Source of the DNA: Butyricicoccus pullicaecorum
GTDB taxonomy: Bacteria > Bacillota > Clostridia > Oscillospirales > Butyricicoccaceae
Direction: 5' to 3'
NCBI GenBank assembly: GCA_018366035.1
Contig: JAGZIW010000012.1
Location: forward strand, 1 to 64,000
Length of the DNA: 64,000 bases
Shown here: piece after piece, positions 32,621-42,141 of the stretch
Numbering within the stretch: position 1 is the first letter of the stretch
Layout: each line of letters starts with the position of its first letter
The notes under the pieces: generated by a model
Seen by the model: the letters and a program-made list of their open reading frames with translations, nothing else
What the model was told of the DNA's origin: nothing
Databases searched by the model: none
Position numbers and translations under genes: made by a program

Positions 32621-34144
32621 TCATATCATGCGGTCAAGGGTGCGATAGCTGAGGGCCTCTGCAATATGGGGAGCATGTATGATATCTGCCTGATCTAGGT
32701 CAGCAATGGTGCGTGCAACACGGAGCAATCTGTCATAGGCACGGGCAGTCAGACCGAGTCGGGAAAAGGCAGCCTCCAGCATCTTTTGACCCTCGGCATC
32801 TACGGGACAAAAAGTCGCCATGTGAGAGGGAGGGATCTGTGCATTATAATGAATAGCAGTGGACTGGAAACGGGCAGTTTGCAGATTGTGCGCTTTATAC
32901 ACACGTGCCCGAATCGTGGCAGAGTTTTCTTCATTTCGGTCTCCGCGTGCTGCAAGTGCAGCGTAGGAGACCGGTTGGACAGCAACCTGAAGGTCGATGC
33001 GGTCGAGCAGCGGACCGGAAAGACGGCGCAGATATTTTGCGACATCAGCAGGCGAGCAGGTACAGCGCGGTGTGCCATACCAGCCGCATTTACACGGATT
33101 CATTGCGGCAATCAACTGAAATCGTGCAGGATAGGTGACCTTGCCTGCAGCACGGGAAATAGAGACAACGCCGTCTTCTAGGGGTTGACGCAGCACCTCC
33201 AAAACATTGCGGTGAAACTCAGGCAGTTCATCTAAAAACAGGACGCCGTTATGTGCAAGGGAAATATCGCCCGGGAGTGGAAGCCGAGAGGCAGAAGCCG
33301 ATCCGCCGGCAAGCGCCTGTGCAGAGATGGTGTGGTGCGGCGCCCGTATGGGACGGGTGGTCAGCTGAGCCGCCTCACTGCCGCGTCCCACAGCTGACCA
33401 AATACGAATGACTTCCAATTGTTCAGATTCGGAGAGTGGCGGGAGGATTCCGACAAAGCGTTTTGCCATCATGCTTTTACCGGAGCCGGGGGAACCGGAC
33501 AACAAGATGTTATGCCCGCCGGCAGCAGCGATTTCAAAGGCACGCTTGACGGTTTGCTGACCGAGAACATCACAAAAATCCGGAATCTCTGGCGGCGGTG
33601 ACTGCGGCGTGTCGATGGAACAGTCAGGCAGAGGGATATTATGAGATAGGTGCGAAAGCAGAGAGGAAAGTGTTTCGACAGGGCAGATTGTAATATCCGA
33701 GGCAAAGGCTGCTTCGGCAGCATTGGCGGCAGGCAGATAGACACGCTCAAAGCCGGCGTCCCGTGCAGCCAGCACCATAGAGAGGGCGCCGCGAACGGGA
33801 CGCAGCGCACCGGTGAGGGAAAGTTCTCCTAAAAACATGGCGTTTTGTTTTGGCGGGCTGATTTGACCCGATGCAGCGAGAATGGACAGCAAAATGGGCA
33901 AATCATAGACAGGTCCTTCCTTGCGCACATCGGCAGGCGCCAGATTGACGGTGACACGTGAGACGGGCCATTCATAGCCGGACAATTTGATTGCGGCACG
34001 CACCCGTTCGCCTGCTTCGGACACCGCCTTGTCCGGCAATCCCACAATATCCAGACGCGGCAGTCCAGAGGAAAAAAAGCATTCCACAGAAACGATGTAT
34101 CCTTCGATACCGGTCAGACCGGCAGAGTGAACCAGAGAAACCAT
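32621..34144 (-). CDS. comM: YifB/ComM family Mg-chelatase-like AAA+ ATPase
   Basis: 507-residue AAA+ protein related to ComM, the helicase that aids branch migration during natural transformation. The N-terminal ChlI-like domain has VECFFSSGLPRLDIVGLPDKAV and the Walker A is SGSPGSGKSMMAKR near 213; a zinc-finger-like CKCGWYGTPRCTC lies near 360. GTG/ATG choice: ATG 34144 follows GGGGAGG and gives the family start MVSLVHSAGL; the open frame continues 29 codons without homology. It is divergent from nifJ. Confidence 0.9.
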   Translation of the reverse strand: MVSLVHSAGLTGIEGYIVSVECFFSSGLPRLDIVGLPDKAVSEAGERVRAAIKLSGYEWPVSRVTVNLAPADVRKEGPVYDLPILLSILAASGQISPPKQNAMFLGELSLTGALRPVRGALSMVLAARDAGFERVYLPAANAAEAAFASDITICPVETLSSLLSHLSHNIPLPDCSIDTPQSPPPEIPDFCDVLGQQTVKRAFEIAAAGGHNILLSGSPGSGKSMMAKRFVGILPPLSESEQLEVIRIWSAVGRGSEAAQLTTRPIRAPHHTISAQALAGGSASASRLPLPGDISLAHNGVLFLDELPEFHRNVLEVLRQPLEDGVVSISRAAGKVTYPARFQLIAAMNPCKCGWYGTPRCTCSPADVAKYLRRLSGPLLDRIDLQVAVQPVSYAALAARGDRNEENSATIRARVYKAHNLQTARFQSTAIHYNAQIPPSHMATFCPVDAEGQKMLEAAFSRLGLTARAYDRLLRVARTIADLDQADIIHAPHIAEALSYRTLDRMI

Positions 34145-34261
34145 ACCAATACCTCCCCGAAAATATGCAAGTATATGATAGTAATATAATATACTTTTCC
34201 TGTGTTTGCCAAGAATTTTCTGAAAATACAAGAGAAATCACAAAATCTCATAGTGGACGGG

Positions 34262-34291
34262 TTTACATAATGATGTGAAGTGTGATAAAAT
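34262..34291 (+). promoter_or_regulatory. nifJ promoter
   Basis: TTTACA (34262-34267), 18 nt, TAAAAT (34286-34291), about 100 nt before the nifJ ATG. Confidence 0.5.
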
Positions 34292-34316
34292 ATTAACGGT
34301 AACGTATTTTGCTTTT

Positions 34317-34352
34317 AGAACCGCACCGATGGTGCGTCGTTCTGCTTTTTTC
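34317..34352 (+). terminator. Terminator-like hairpin in the nifJ leader
   Basis: AGAAC-CGCACC (34317-34327) pairs with GGTGCG-TC-GTTCT (34331-34343), a 3-nt loop and one 2-nt bulge, followed by GC and about six T. The upstream gene runs the other way, so on this strand it can only act on the nifJ leader transcript: an attenuator candidate. Confidence 0.6.
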
Positions 34353-34389
34353 GTCAATCCGTAATTTCCATCAAGGAGGATTTCAAAAC

Positions 34390-37300
34390 ATGGCAAGAAA
34401 AATGAAGTCCATGGACGGTAACACTGCTGCGGCACATGTGTCGTATGCATTTACTGAGGTTGCGGGTATCTACCCGATTACCCCTTCCAGCCCCATGGCA
34501 GACAACGTTGACCAGTGGGCAGCCGCTGGCCAGAAGAACATCTTCGGTACGACCGTGAAGGTCATCGAGATGCAGTCCGAGGCCGGTGCTGCTGGTACTG
34601 TGCATGGCTCACTGGCAGCTGGTGCACTGACCACCACCTACACAGCTTCTCAGGGTCTGCTGCTCATGATCCCGAACATGTATAAGATTGCGGGCGAGCT
34701 GCTTCCCTGTGTATTCCATGTTTCCGCGCGTACGGTTGCTTCCCATGCGCTCAACATTTTCGGTGACCACTCTGACGTTATGGCTTGCCGCCAAGTCGGC
34801 TTTGCAATGCTCTGCGAAACCAACCCACAGGAAGTCATGGATCTGTCTGCTGTTGCACATCTTGCAACACTGAAGTCCCGTGTACCTTTCATCAACTTCT
34901 TTGACGGCTTCCGTACTTCCCACGAGATTCAGAAGATTCAGGTATGGGATTACGACGATCTGGCTGAGATGTGCGACATGGAGGCTGTGGAAGCATTCCG
35001 TAAGCGCGCCCTCAATCCGGAGCATCCGGTTATGCGAGGCTCTCATGAGAACGGCGATATCTTCTTCCAGCACCGCGAGGCTTGCAACAAGTACTATGAT
35101 GCAGTTCCTGCCATCGTAGAAGAGTATATGGGCAAGGTCAATGCAAAGCTTGGCACCGATTATCAGCTGTTTAACTACTATGGTGCACCGGACGCTGAGC
35201 GCGTGATCATTGCAATGGGCTCCATCTGTGACGTGGCAGAGGAAGTCATCGACTACCTGACCGCACATGGTGAAAAGGTTGGTCTGGTCAAGATCCGCCT
35301 GTATCGTCCGTTTGCAGCAGATAAGTTTGTTGCAGCAATTCCGGAGAGTGCAAAGAAGATTGCAGTGCTCGACCGCACCAAGGAGCCGGGCGCACAGGGC
35401 GAACCGCTCTACCTCGACGTTGTAACCGCGCTGCGCAATGCAGGCAAGAACGACATCGTTGTAACCGGCGGCCGTTACGGTCTGGGTTCCAAGGATACCC
35501 CGCCGTCTTCTGTATTCGCTGTTTACGACGAACTGAAGAAGGACGAGCCGAAGCATATGTTTACGCTGGGCATCACCGATGACGTAACCTATCTCTCTCT
35601 GGACGAGCAGCCGTCCCCGAACACCGCAGCAGAGGGCACTACGGAGTGTAAGTTCTGGGGTCTTGGCGGTGATGGTACGGTTGGTGCAAATAAGAACTCC
35701 ATCAAGATCATCGGTGACCATACAGACAAGTATGTTCAGGCATATTTCCAGTATGACTCTAAAAAGACCGGCGGCGTAACCGTTTCGCACCTGCGTTTTG
35801 GTGACAAGCCGATTAAGAGCCCATACTATATCAATAAGGCAGACTTTGTTGCCTGCCACAACCCGTCTTACATCACAAAGCACTTCCCAATCGTGCGCGA
35901 CGTAAAGCCGGGCGGCGTATTCCTGATTAACTGCCAGTGGACGCCAGAGGAGCTTTCCCATCATTTGGCAGCTTCTGAGAAGCGCTATATTGCAAAGAAC
36001 AACATTCAGCTCTATACCATCAATGCAATCGACCTTGCAATTGAAATCGGTATGGGCAAGCGTACCAACACCATTCTGCAGTCCGCATTCTTCGCGCTGG
36101 CTAAGGTGATGCCTTCTGAGGAAGCAATCCGCTTTATGAAGGACGCTGCAACCAAGTCCTACATGAAGAAGGGCCAAGATGTGGTTGACATGAACCACAA
36201 GGCAATTGATGCAGGTGCAACTGCATTTGTCAAGATCGATGTACCGGCTTCTTGGGCTGATGCACAGGACGAGGCAAAGGGTGAGGCACTCGTTGGCCGC
36301 GAAAAGACCGTTAAGATGGTTGAGGATATCATGGAGCCTGTTGGCCGTATGGACGGTGACTCTCTGCCAGTATCCGCATTCGCTGGCGATCATGTAGACG
36401 GTACCTTTGAGCAGGGCGCTGCTGCTTATGAGAAGCGCGGTGTTGCGGTTACTGTTCCAACATGGAACGAGGCAACCTGTATCCAGTGTAACCAGTGTGC
36501 TTATGTCTGCCCACATGCGACCATTCGTCCATTCGCGCTGACTGAGGAAGAAGCTGCTGCTGCACCGGAGGCAACGAAGATCGTTGACATCAAGGCTGGC
36601 AAGGGCAAGGGCGTTTATAAGTACGCTCTGGCAATTTCTCCGCTTGACTGCATGGGCTGCGGCGTTTGTGTTGGCATTTGTCCGACCAAGTCCCTGTCTA
36701 TGGTTCCGCAGGAACAGGAGGCTGCACAGCAGGATACCTTCGACTATATGGTTGCCAAGGTTTCCGAGAAGGACGAGATGATCTCCAATAAGTCTGTTAA
36801 GGATTCTCAGTTTAAGACACCTCTGCTCGAGTTCTCCGGTTCTTGCGCAGGCTGTGCTGAGACTGCATATGCACGTCTGATTACACAGGTTTGCGGCGAT
36901 CGTATGTATATCTCTAACGCAACTGGCTGTTCCTCCATCTGGGGTGGTCCGGCTGCTACCTCTCCGTATACCGTTGATAAGAACGGCTGCGGTCCGGCTT
37001 GGGCAAACTCTCTGTTCGAGGACAATGCAGAGCATGGTCTTGGTATGTACTATGGTCAGAAGGCAATTCGTGACCGCCTGATTGCAAAGCTTGAAGAAAT
37101 GGCACAGTCGGAGAATACACCGGCAGAGGCAAAGGCTGCAATTGCGAAGTTCATGGAGACCAAGGAGGACGGTGCTGCCAATACAGAGGCAACGAAGGCA
37201 CTCGTAGCAGAGCTGGAAAAGGGCGCTGCTGCTGGCTGCGCACTGTGCAAGGAAGTCCTGTCTGAGAAGGAATATCTGTCCAAGAAGTCTATCTGGATCT

Positions 37301-37944
37301 TTGGCGGCGACGGCTGGGCATACGATATCGGCTTTGGCGGTCTGGATCATGTTCTGGCTTCCGGCGAGGACGTGAATGTTATGGTATTCGATACCGAGGT
37401 ATACTCCAACACAGGCGGACAGGCTTCCAAGGCAACCAATATCGGCGCAGTTGCACAGTTTGCTGCTGCTGGTAAGACGATTGGCAAGAAGTCTCTGGCT
37501 GAGATTGCAATGAGCTATGGCTATGTTTATGTAGCACAGATTGCAATGGGTGCAAATCCGGCACAGACATTGAAGGCAATTGCTGAGGCTGAGGCTTATC
37601 CGGGACCGTCTCTCATCATTGGATATGCACCTTGTGAAATGCACTCCATCAAGGGCGGCATGACCAACTGCATGAGCGAGATGAAGAAGGCTGTTGATTG
37701 CGGTTACTGGAACATGTTCCGCTTCAATCCGGCACTCAAGGCTGAGGGCAAGAATCCATTTACCCTTGAGTCCAAGGAGCCGACTGCAAGCTACCGTGAC
37801 TTTATCATGAATGAGGCACGCTACTCTGCACTGACCCGCTCCTTCCCAGAGCGTGCAGAAAAGCTGTTTACCGAAGCAGAAGAGGAGTCCAAGAAGAGAT
37901 TCACACATCTGCAGAAGCTGCAGGCTCTGTACAGCATCGACTAA
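34390..37944 (+). CDS. nifJ: Pyruvate:ferredoxin (flavodoxin) oxidoreductase
   Basis: Single-chain PFOR of 1184 aa: pyruvate, CoA and ferredoxin to acetyl-CoA, CO2 and reduced ferredoxin. Domain order is the standard one: GIYPITPSSPMAD at the start of domain I, the gamma-type domain from about 420, a two-cluster ferredoxin domain (CIQCNQCAYVCPH and CMGCGVCVGICP near 700 and 757), and a C-terminal TPP domain with CAGCAE, GDGWAYDIGFGG and EVYSNTGGQ. AAGGAGG precedes ATG 34390. Codon bias is strong, as for the glycolytic genes. Confidence 0.97.
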   Translation: MARKMKSMDGNTAAAHVSYAFTEVAGIYPITPSSPMADNVDQWAAAGQKNIFGTTVKVIEMQSEAGAAGTVHGSLAAGALTTTYTASQGLLLMIPNMYKIAGELLPCVFHVSARTVASHALNIFGDHSDVMACRQVGFAMLCETNPQEVMDLSAVAHLATLKSRVPFINFFDGFRTSHEIQKIQVWDYDDLAEMCDMEAVEAFRKRALNPEHPVMRGSHENGDIFFQHREACNKYYDAVPAIVEEYMGKVNAKLGTDYQLFNYYGAPDAERVIIAMGSICDVAEEVIDYLTAHGEKVGLVKIRLYRPFAADKFVAAIPESAKKIAVLDRTKEPGAQGEPLYLDVVTALRNAGKNDIVVTGGRYGLGSKDTPPSSVFAVYDELKKDEPKHMFTLGITDDVTYLSLDEQPSPNTAAEGTTECKFWGLGGDGTVGANKNSIKIIGDHTDKYVQAYFQYDSKKTGGVTVSHLRFGDKPIKSPYYINKADFVACHNPSYITKHFPIVRDVKPGGVFLINCQWTPEELSHHLAASEKRYIAKNNIQLYTINAIDLAIEIGMGKRTNTILQSAFFALAKVMPSEEAIRFMKDAATKSYMKKGQDVVDMNHKAIDAGATAFVKIDVPASWADAQDEAKGEALVGREKTVKMVEDIMEPVGRMDGDSLPVSAFAGDHVDGTFEQGAAAYEKRGVAVTVPTWNEATCIQCNQCAYVCPHATIRPFALTEEEAAAAPEATKIVDIKAGKGKGVYKYALAISPLDCMGCGVCVGICPTKSLSMVPQEQEAAQQDTFDYMVAKVSEKDEMISNKSVKDSQFKTPLLEFSGSCAGCAETAYARLITQVCGDRMYISNATGCSSIWGGPAATSPYTVDKNGCGPAWANSLFEDNAEHGLGMYYGQKAIRDRLIAKLEEMAQSENTPAEAKAAIAKFMETKEDGAANTEATKALVAELEKGAAAGCALCKEVLSEKEYLSKKSIWIFGGDGWAYDIGFGGLDHVLASGEDVNVMVFDTEVYSNTGGQASKATNIGAVAQFAAAGKTIGKKSLAEIAMSYGYVYVAQIAMGANPAQTLKAIAEAEAYPGPSLIIGYAPCEMHSIKGGMTNCMSEMKKAVDCGYWNMFRFNPALKAEGKNPFTLESKEPTASYRDFIMNEARYSALTRSFPERAEKLFTEAEEESKKRFTHLQKLQALYSID

Positions 37945-37962
37945 GCATCATTATCATATTTC

Positions 37963-37993
37963 AAAAAAAGCCGTCCAAAAGGGCGGCTTTTTT
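37963..37993 (+). terminator. nifJ terminator
   Basis: AAAGCCGTCC/GGGCGGCTTT stem (one G-U pair) flanked by A7 and T7. Confidence 0.85.
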
Positions 37994-38122
37994 GTGCAAA
38001 ATGGGAACAAAGTTCACAAAATGTTCCTTGTATTTTTTTGAAAAAGCATTTACACTAGAAACAGTATGTCAAATGGCTGTCTGTTTTCAGACGGTTATTC
38101 ATGCAGAGGAGGAGTTTTAGAT

Positions 38123-39004
38123 ATGCGACGGGTTGGAGCCATCGCTTTATGTGTATTTGCTGTGACTGTCTTTTGTTTTGCGGCAAGTGGAAGATCGCAC
38201 AGTGAGGCAAGCGCAGGTATGCGTCTTGACCCTGCTGCGCAGCCATATAATACCGTTGTGCGCTGGGAACGAGAAACACAAAAGAATAAAATGGGTGATG
38301 ATATTTCCATCACACAGGGATATAATGCAGAGGGGGATACAGTGGTATCCATTCTGGAGGAGGATAGCCCGATCATCACCATATCTACCTATGATGCGCA
38401 GGGAAATAAGATCGAGGTGGCAAGCTATGATGAGGATAAGCGCTTTGTGCATAGTGTATACACCTATAATGAAAAGGGTGAAAAGGAAAGCTGGCAGTAT
38501 CAGGCACGCACTTTAGAGGGTGTACAGGATACGGAGCAGACCTATACATACCAGTATGGAGCAGATGGAGTCTCTGAAAAAACCACATATCAAGCAGGTC
38601 AGCCAATTGCAAAGGAAACCTATACCCGAGAGCAGACGGAGCAGGGAACCATCGTTCGCACGGTAGTGCAGGGAGAATTATCACCTGATTTGACCTGTTA
38701 CGACGATGCAGGAAAGCCTCTCTGGAGAGAGAAAGATACGTATCGAATGCAATATTACTATGACCGACTTGGCAGAGAGACCGAAAACTGTGTCATTCAT
38801 GATGGTATGCAGCAAAACCGAACCGTAACAGTCTACGGAGAAGATGGTTTTGCCTGCCGCCGGATTTTATATGGTGTTTCTATGGACGATGTAATCAGCG
38901 TCAGTGAAATTGAGCGTTTGCGTGAAGCGCCAAAAATCTGGCTGGATTTTGCACAAAAGCAGGAGACCAGTGTGCTGTTGGCATCTTCGCAGGCAGAAGA
39001 ATAG
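38123..39004 (+). CDS. Secreted protein with YD-like repeats
   Basis: Product of 293 aa with a signal peptide or N-terminal anchor (about 1-21, IALCVFAVTVFCFAASG). The rest has repeating short strands of the form Y-(D/N)-x-x-G-x-x, for example YDAQGNKIEVASYDEDKR and YNEKGEKESWQY, resembling the YD/RHS-type wall-associated repeats. No enzymatic motif is visible. GAGGAGGAG precedes ATG 38123. Function unknown; a cell-surface structural or binding role is the modest guess. Confidence 0.7.
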   Translation: MRRVGAIALCVFAVTVFCFAASGRSHSEASAGMRLDPAAQPYNTVVRWERETQKNKMGDDISITQGYNAEGDTVVSILEEDSPIITISTYDAQGNKIEVASYDEDKRFVHSVYTYNEKGEKESWQYQARTLEGVQDTEQTYTYQYGADGVSEKTTYQAGQPIAKETYTREQTEQGTIVRTVVQGELSPDLTCYDDAGKPLWREKDTYRMQYYYDRLGRETENCVIHDGMQQNRTVTVYGEDGFACRRILYGVSMDDVISVSEIERLREAPKIWLDFAQKQETSVLLASSQAEE

Positions 39005-39132
39005 ACTGCTTTTCCTTTGAAAGCATTTGACTTTGGGCAGACTGCCAGATAAAAGATAGTTTTTTGCATAAATTTGTAAAAATTTTTTGTAAAATAGACT
39101 AAAATTTGTAGGATTTTTTTGTGCAGATATAC

Positions 39133-39182
39133 TTGAAAATACACATTAAAATGGTATATTTATTATAGGAAATATTCCTATA
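39133..39182 (+). promoter_or_regulatory. Hemerythrin promoter and operator-like palindrome
   Basis: TTGAAA (39133-39138), 16 nt, TATATT (39155-39160). A palindrome TATAGGAA-ATA-TTCCTATA (39164-39182) follows the -10 directly and would cover the transcription start. Confidence 0.5.
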
Positions 39183-39248
39183 ATCGGAATATACTGTACA
39201 GAGAAATTTCATTTGCCATCAGAGGATAAATCAAGAGGAGTTTATAAG

Positions 39249-39656
39249 ATGACATATCAGATAACAGCAGATTTGTTGACTGGAAATACGATTATTGACG
39301 GAGAACATCGCCAGCTATTTGATGCAATCAATGCACTTTTAGATGCCTGTGCACAGGGAAAAGGGCGTGGTCAGCTTGCGCAGACCATGAGTTTTTTGGA
39401 GTCGTATATTGCTAAGCATTTTGCCCATGAGGAACAGCTTCAGGCACAGACTGGTTATCCAGATGCTGTGCGCCATAAGGGGCTGCACGATGGGTATAAG
39501 AAAGTCGTAAGCGAAATCTGTCAGGAACTGGAGCGCACAGGTCCAACTGTTGCGTTGGTTGGCAAGGTAAATGCCAACGTAGGCGGCTGGCTCGTGACAC
39601 ATATCAAGCGTGAAGATGCTAAGGTTGCTGCACATATAAAGGCTTCTAAAGGTTGA
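39249..39656 (+). CDS. Hemerythrin family protein
   Basis: Four-helix di-iron protein of 135 aa. All seven expected ligands are present with family spacing: His20, His57 and Glu61 (HFAHE), His76 and His80, His118 and Asp123 (HIKRED). It is a stand-alone domain with no signalling partner fused. Members bind oxygen or nitric oxide and help anaerobes sense or buffer it. GAGGAG lies before ATG 39249; the gene has its own promoter and terminator. Confidence 0.92.
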   Translation: MTYQITADLLTGNTIIDGEHRQLFDAINALLDACAQGKGRGQLAQTMSFLESYIAKHFAHEEQLQAQTGYPDAVRHKGLHDGYKKVVSEICQELERTGPTVALVGKVNANVGGWLVTHIKREDAKVAAHIKASKG

Positions 39657-39661
39657 TAATT

Positions 39662-39688
39662 AAAAAACGCCCGTATGGGCGTTTTTTT
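39662..39688. terminator. Hemerythrin terminator
   Basis: AAAACGCCC/GGGCGTTTT stem with T7; convergent DUF523 gene on the other side. Confidence 0.8.
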
Positions 39689-39717
39689 GTTATTATATAA
39701 TTTGACTGTGAATCCAT

Positions 39718-40155
39718 TCACTTGTGCAGGAGAGCACCGATTTGACTTTCTCCAAGTACAATGACACCATTGGCGCGGAGAAGCTGTGTTGTGATTCCGT
39801 CCCCCGCAACACGGGTATGGGTAAAGTTTCCGTCATAAATTACACCAGCGCCGCAGGAGGGGCTGCGTTCCTTGAAGATTGCATAACGACAGTTATATTC
39901 ACGTGCAAGACGCAGGGTTTCCTGTGCGCCGCGGATAAAGGCATCGGTCACATCTGTGCCATCGCGCGCGATAATTTTATCACCTTGCCGTTCGGCAGGC
40001 TCACGTGGGGTGTCCAGACCGCCACGGTGCTCTGGGCATACCGGAATGAGTATATGCTCGTCCATAAGGCGTTCCAGCTCTGGACAGTAGGCATGGGAGC
40101 CATCGTATCGGCAGTTCATGCCAAGCAGACATGCGCTGACTAAAATATTCATCAA
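39718..40155 (-). CDS. DUF523 family protein
   Basis: Uncharacterised conserved protein of 145 aa with the family hallmarks VSACLLGMNCRYDGS at the N-terminus, CPEHRGGLDTPR near 40 and KERSPSCGAGVIYDG near 94. The conserved cysteines (SACLLG, CPE, SPSCG) suggest a metal or redox site, but no activity is established that I know of. Its ATG overlaps the tcdA stop by 4 nt. Confidence 0.85.
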   Translation of the reverse strand: MMNILVSACLLGMNCRYDGSHAYCPELERLMDEHILIPVCPEHRGGLDTPREPAERQGDKIIARDGTDVTDAFIRGAQETLRLAREYNCRYAIFKERSPSCGAGVIYDGNFTHTRVAGDGITTQLLRANGVIVLGESQIGALLHK

Positions 40156-40880
40156 AATCCCTCCGTTAAATCTTTGATAACCGCCCCTGCAAGGATAAAT
40201 CCTGCAACAGGTGGGACGAATGAAACACTTGCCGGAACCGGCCTGCCCGCAGTTCCCTTTGCCTCATTGGGGCATAATGCATAGCGCTCAGGTGGAATCT
40301 TTGCAGCCTCTTCGGTGGAGAAAACCACCTTGAGCTTACGGATTCTGCGTTTTTTACATTCCTGTCGAATCACGCGGGCAAGGGGGCAGACCGATGTTTT
40401 ATAGATATCTGCAATTTGAAACTTGGTAGGATCGAGTTTGTTTCCGGTGCCCATAGAGCAAATGAGCGGGACGCCAAGACGGTCACAGGTTTCAATCAGG
40501 TGGAGTTTTGCGGTTACAGTATCAATGGCATCGATTACATAGTCAAAGACAGATAAATCAGGCATACTTTCTGGGGAGAGGAACATTTGCAGTGGAGTAA
40601 CCTTACAATTTGGATTGATGTCCCGAATTCGATTTGCCATGACTTCTGTTTTGGGTTTTCCAGTCGTTGAGGAGAGGGCGATGATTTGACGGTTGCGGTT
40701 CGAAATCGAGACCGTATCATTATCAATTAGAGTGATGGCGCCAACACCAGCGCGTGCCAGCCCTTCGGCAGCCGCGCCGCCGACTCCGCCAACACCGCAG
40801 ACGGCAACATGTGCCTGCGCCAGTCGTTCCAGACCCTGCGTACCTAGGAGTAAGGCAGTGCGCGAAAATTCTTGCATCAT
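40152..40880 (-). CDS. tcdA: tRNA threonylcarbamoyladenosine dehydratase
   Basis: E1-like enzyme that cyclises t6A37 of tRNA in an ATP-dependent way. From ATG 40880 the product is 242 aa: VCGVGGVGGAAAEGLARAG is the nucleotide loop, LIDNDTVSISNRNRQ the conserved Asp/Arg stretch, DAIDTVTAKLHLIE and a C-terminal GFILAGAVIKDL. The family member MoeB/ThiF would carry zinc CxxC pairs, not seen here. The site AAGGAA lies 9 nt before this ATG; the upstream 31 codons are unlikely. Confidence 0.9.
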   Translation of the reverse strand: MMQEFSRTALLLGTQGLERLAQAHVAVCGVGGVGGAAAEGLARAGVGAITLIDNDTVSISNRNRQIIALSSTTGKPKTEVMANRIRDINPNCKVTPLQMFLSPESMPDLSVFDYVIDAIDTVTAKLHLIETCDRLGVPLICSMGTGNKLDPTKFQIADIYKTSVCPLARVIRQECKKRRIRKLKVVFSTEEAAKIPPERYALCPNEAKGTAGRPVPASVSFVPPVAGFILAGAVIKDLTEGF

Positions 40881-41197
40881 AAGATAAATTCCTTTTATTG
40901 AACAGATTTGGTAAAACAGTGTAAAAACCCTGCTGGTATACGGGGAAAGGCTTCCTGCAAAATTATACTGCAAATCAGATGCAGATACAATCTTTTTATG
41001 CGGGAATATCTGGGATTTTTGCAGGAAAAAGACTTATAAAAAACCAAATGTATAGAAACCAAACCTTTGCAAAGCCGTGAATTTATGATATAATGAAAAA
41101 GCGCGGCATAGGTCGCGTAGATTTTTTATTTCGTGAAATGATAAGGGGAAAAGGAATTGCCCCAATTATTGAAAATGATTTGGAGAGAAGGAAGCGC
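40881..41197 (+). promoter_or_regulatory. Divergent intergenic region with promoter of the 41198 gene
   Basis: TTGCAA (41067-41072), 16 nt, TATAAT (41089-41094) drives the plus-strand deacetylase gene. The left part contains the tcdA leader on the minus strand. Nothing else is evident. Confidence 0.6.
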
Positions 41198-42094
41198 ATG
41201 CAATTGCATTTTGGAAAATTGGGACTGCTGCGCCGCATGGCAGCGGCAGTTCTATCTGTTTGTTTGCTGATGGGAATCGCGGAGGCGGCAGAGCAGTCAG
41301 GCTCCGCCACAACAGCCCCAGCGACTGACTACCTCCCTGTTATTATGTATCATCATTTTGACTCGCAGACGGGAGGTTCTAAAATGATTGTATCTCCGGC
41401 ACGCTTTGAGGAACAAATGACAGCGCTCAAGAATGCAGGATATACAGCAGTAACACCACAGCAGCTGGTAGATTATGTGGATAAAGGCGTGCCACTGCCC
41501 GAAAAGCCGGTTTGGATTACCATGGACGACGGATATCGCAGCAACATGGAGGTTGCAGCGCCGATTCTGGAACGCAATGGATTAAAGGCGACTGTTTATT
41601 GTATTGGCGTTTCTGTCGGGAAATCGACTTATAAGGATATGGGAGTGCCGATTATCCCGCATTTTTCTTACGAGGAAGTTAAGCCATGGAGCGATAAAGG
41701 CGTTCTGACCATTCAGAGCCACACCTATGATATGCACAATGTGTCAACATTGGATACCGTGGGTTATCGCCGCGGCGTGCTGCCACGGTTGGGAGAACCG
41801 CTGGATCAATATATGAATACCTTCTATGCGGATTTCAGCAAGTCAAATGCAGGGATCCGACAGGCTTTTGGCGCAGACAGCTTGTCGTTTGCTTATCCCT
41901 TTGGGCTGCACAATGCAATCACAGAGGGCATGCTTCAGGCGATGGGGGTGCGAATCACGGTTACCATTCGGGAAGGCATGAATACATTGGTGCGTGGAGA
42001 CGCCTCCAGTTTATATGGTATGGCACGCTTTAATATTACAGAGGATATGACAGGTGCACAGCTGCTGGAAAAAATTCGCGAGCCAGTGGCATGA
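41198..42094 (+). CDS. Polysaccharide deacetylase family protein, exported
   Basis: Product of 298 aa with a signal peptide (about 13-31, ending AEA). The NodB-type domain keeps its metal and catalytic residues: VIMYHHF near 46, ITMDDGYRSN near 105 and QSHTYDMHN near 178, in contrast to the altered paralogue at 15630. It probably removes N-acetyl groups from peptidoglycan or another surface glycan. GAAGGAAG precedes ATG 41198; an upstream ATG at 41093 lies inside the -10 box and cannot be used. Confidence 0.88.
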   Translation: MQLHFGKLGLLRRMAAAVLSVCLLMGIAEAAEQSGSATTAPATDYLPVIMYHHFDSQTGGSKMIVSPARFEEQMTALKNAGYTAVTPQQLVDYVDKGVPLPEKPVWITMDDGYRSNMEVAAPILERNGLKATVYCIGVSVGKSTYKDMGVPIIPHFSYEEVKPWSDKGVLTIQSHTYDMHNVSTLDTVGYRRGVLPRLGEPLDQYMNTFYADFSKSNAGIRQAFGADSLSFAYPFGLHNAITEGMLQAMGVRITVTIREGMNTLVRGDASSLYGMARFNITEDMTGAQLLEKIREPVA

Positions 42095-42111
42095 TGAGGG
42101 CTTGTAAAATC

Positions 42112-42141
42112 AAAAAGGGAGAGTGGAACTCTCCCTTTTTT
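42112..42141. terminator. Bidirectional terminator
   Basis: AAAAAGGGAGAG/CTCTCCCTTTTT with a 5-nt loop between convergent genes; it touches the kptA stop. Confidence 0.85.

Noticed and set aside
34609..37908. Very long minus-strand open frame (about 1100 codons) antisense to nifJ
   Set aside because: It is the mirror of a strongly biased high-expression gene. The translation is Cys/His/Leu-rich without domains and there is no ribosome site. The same holds for antisense frames over eno, gpmI, pgk and the acyl-CoA dehydrogenase gene.
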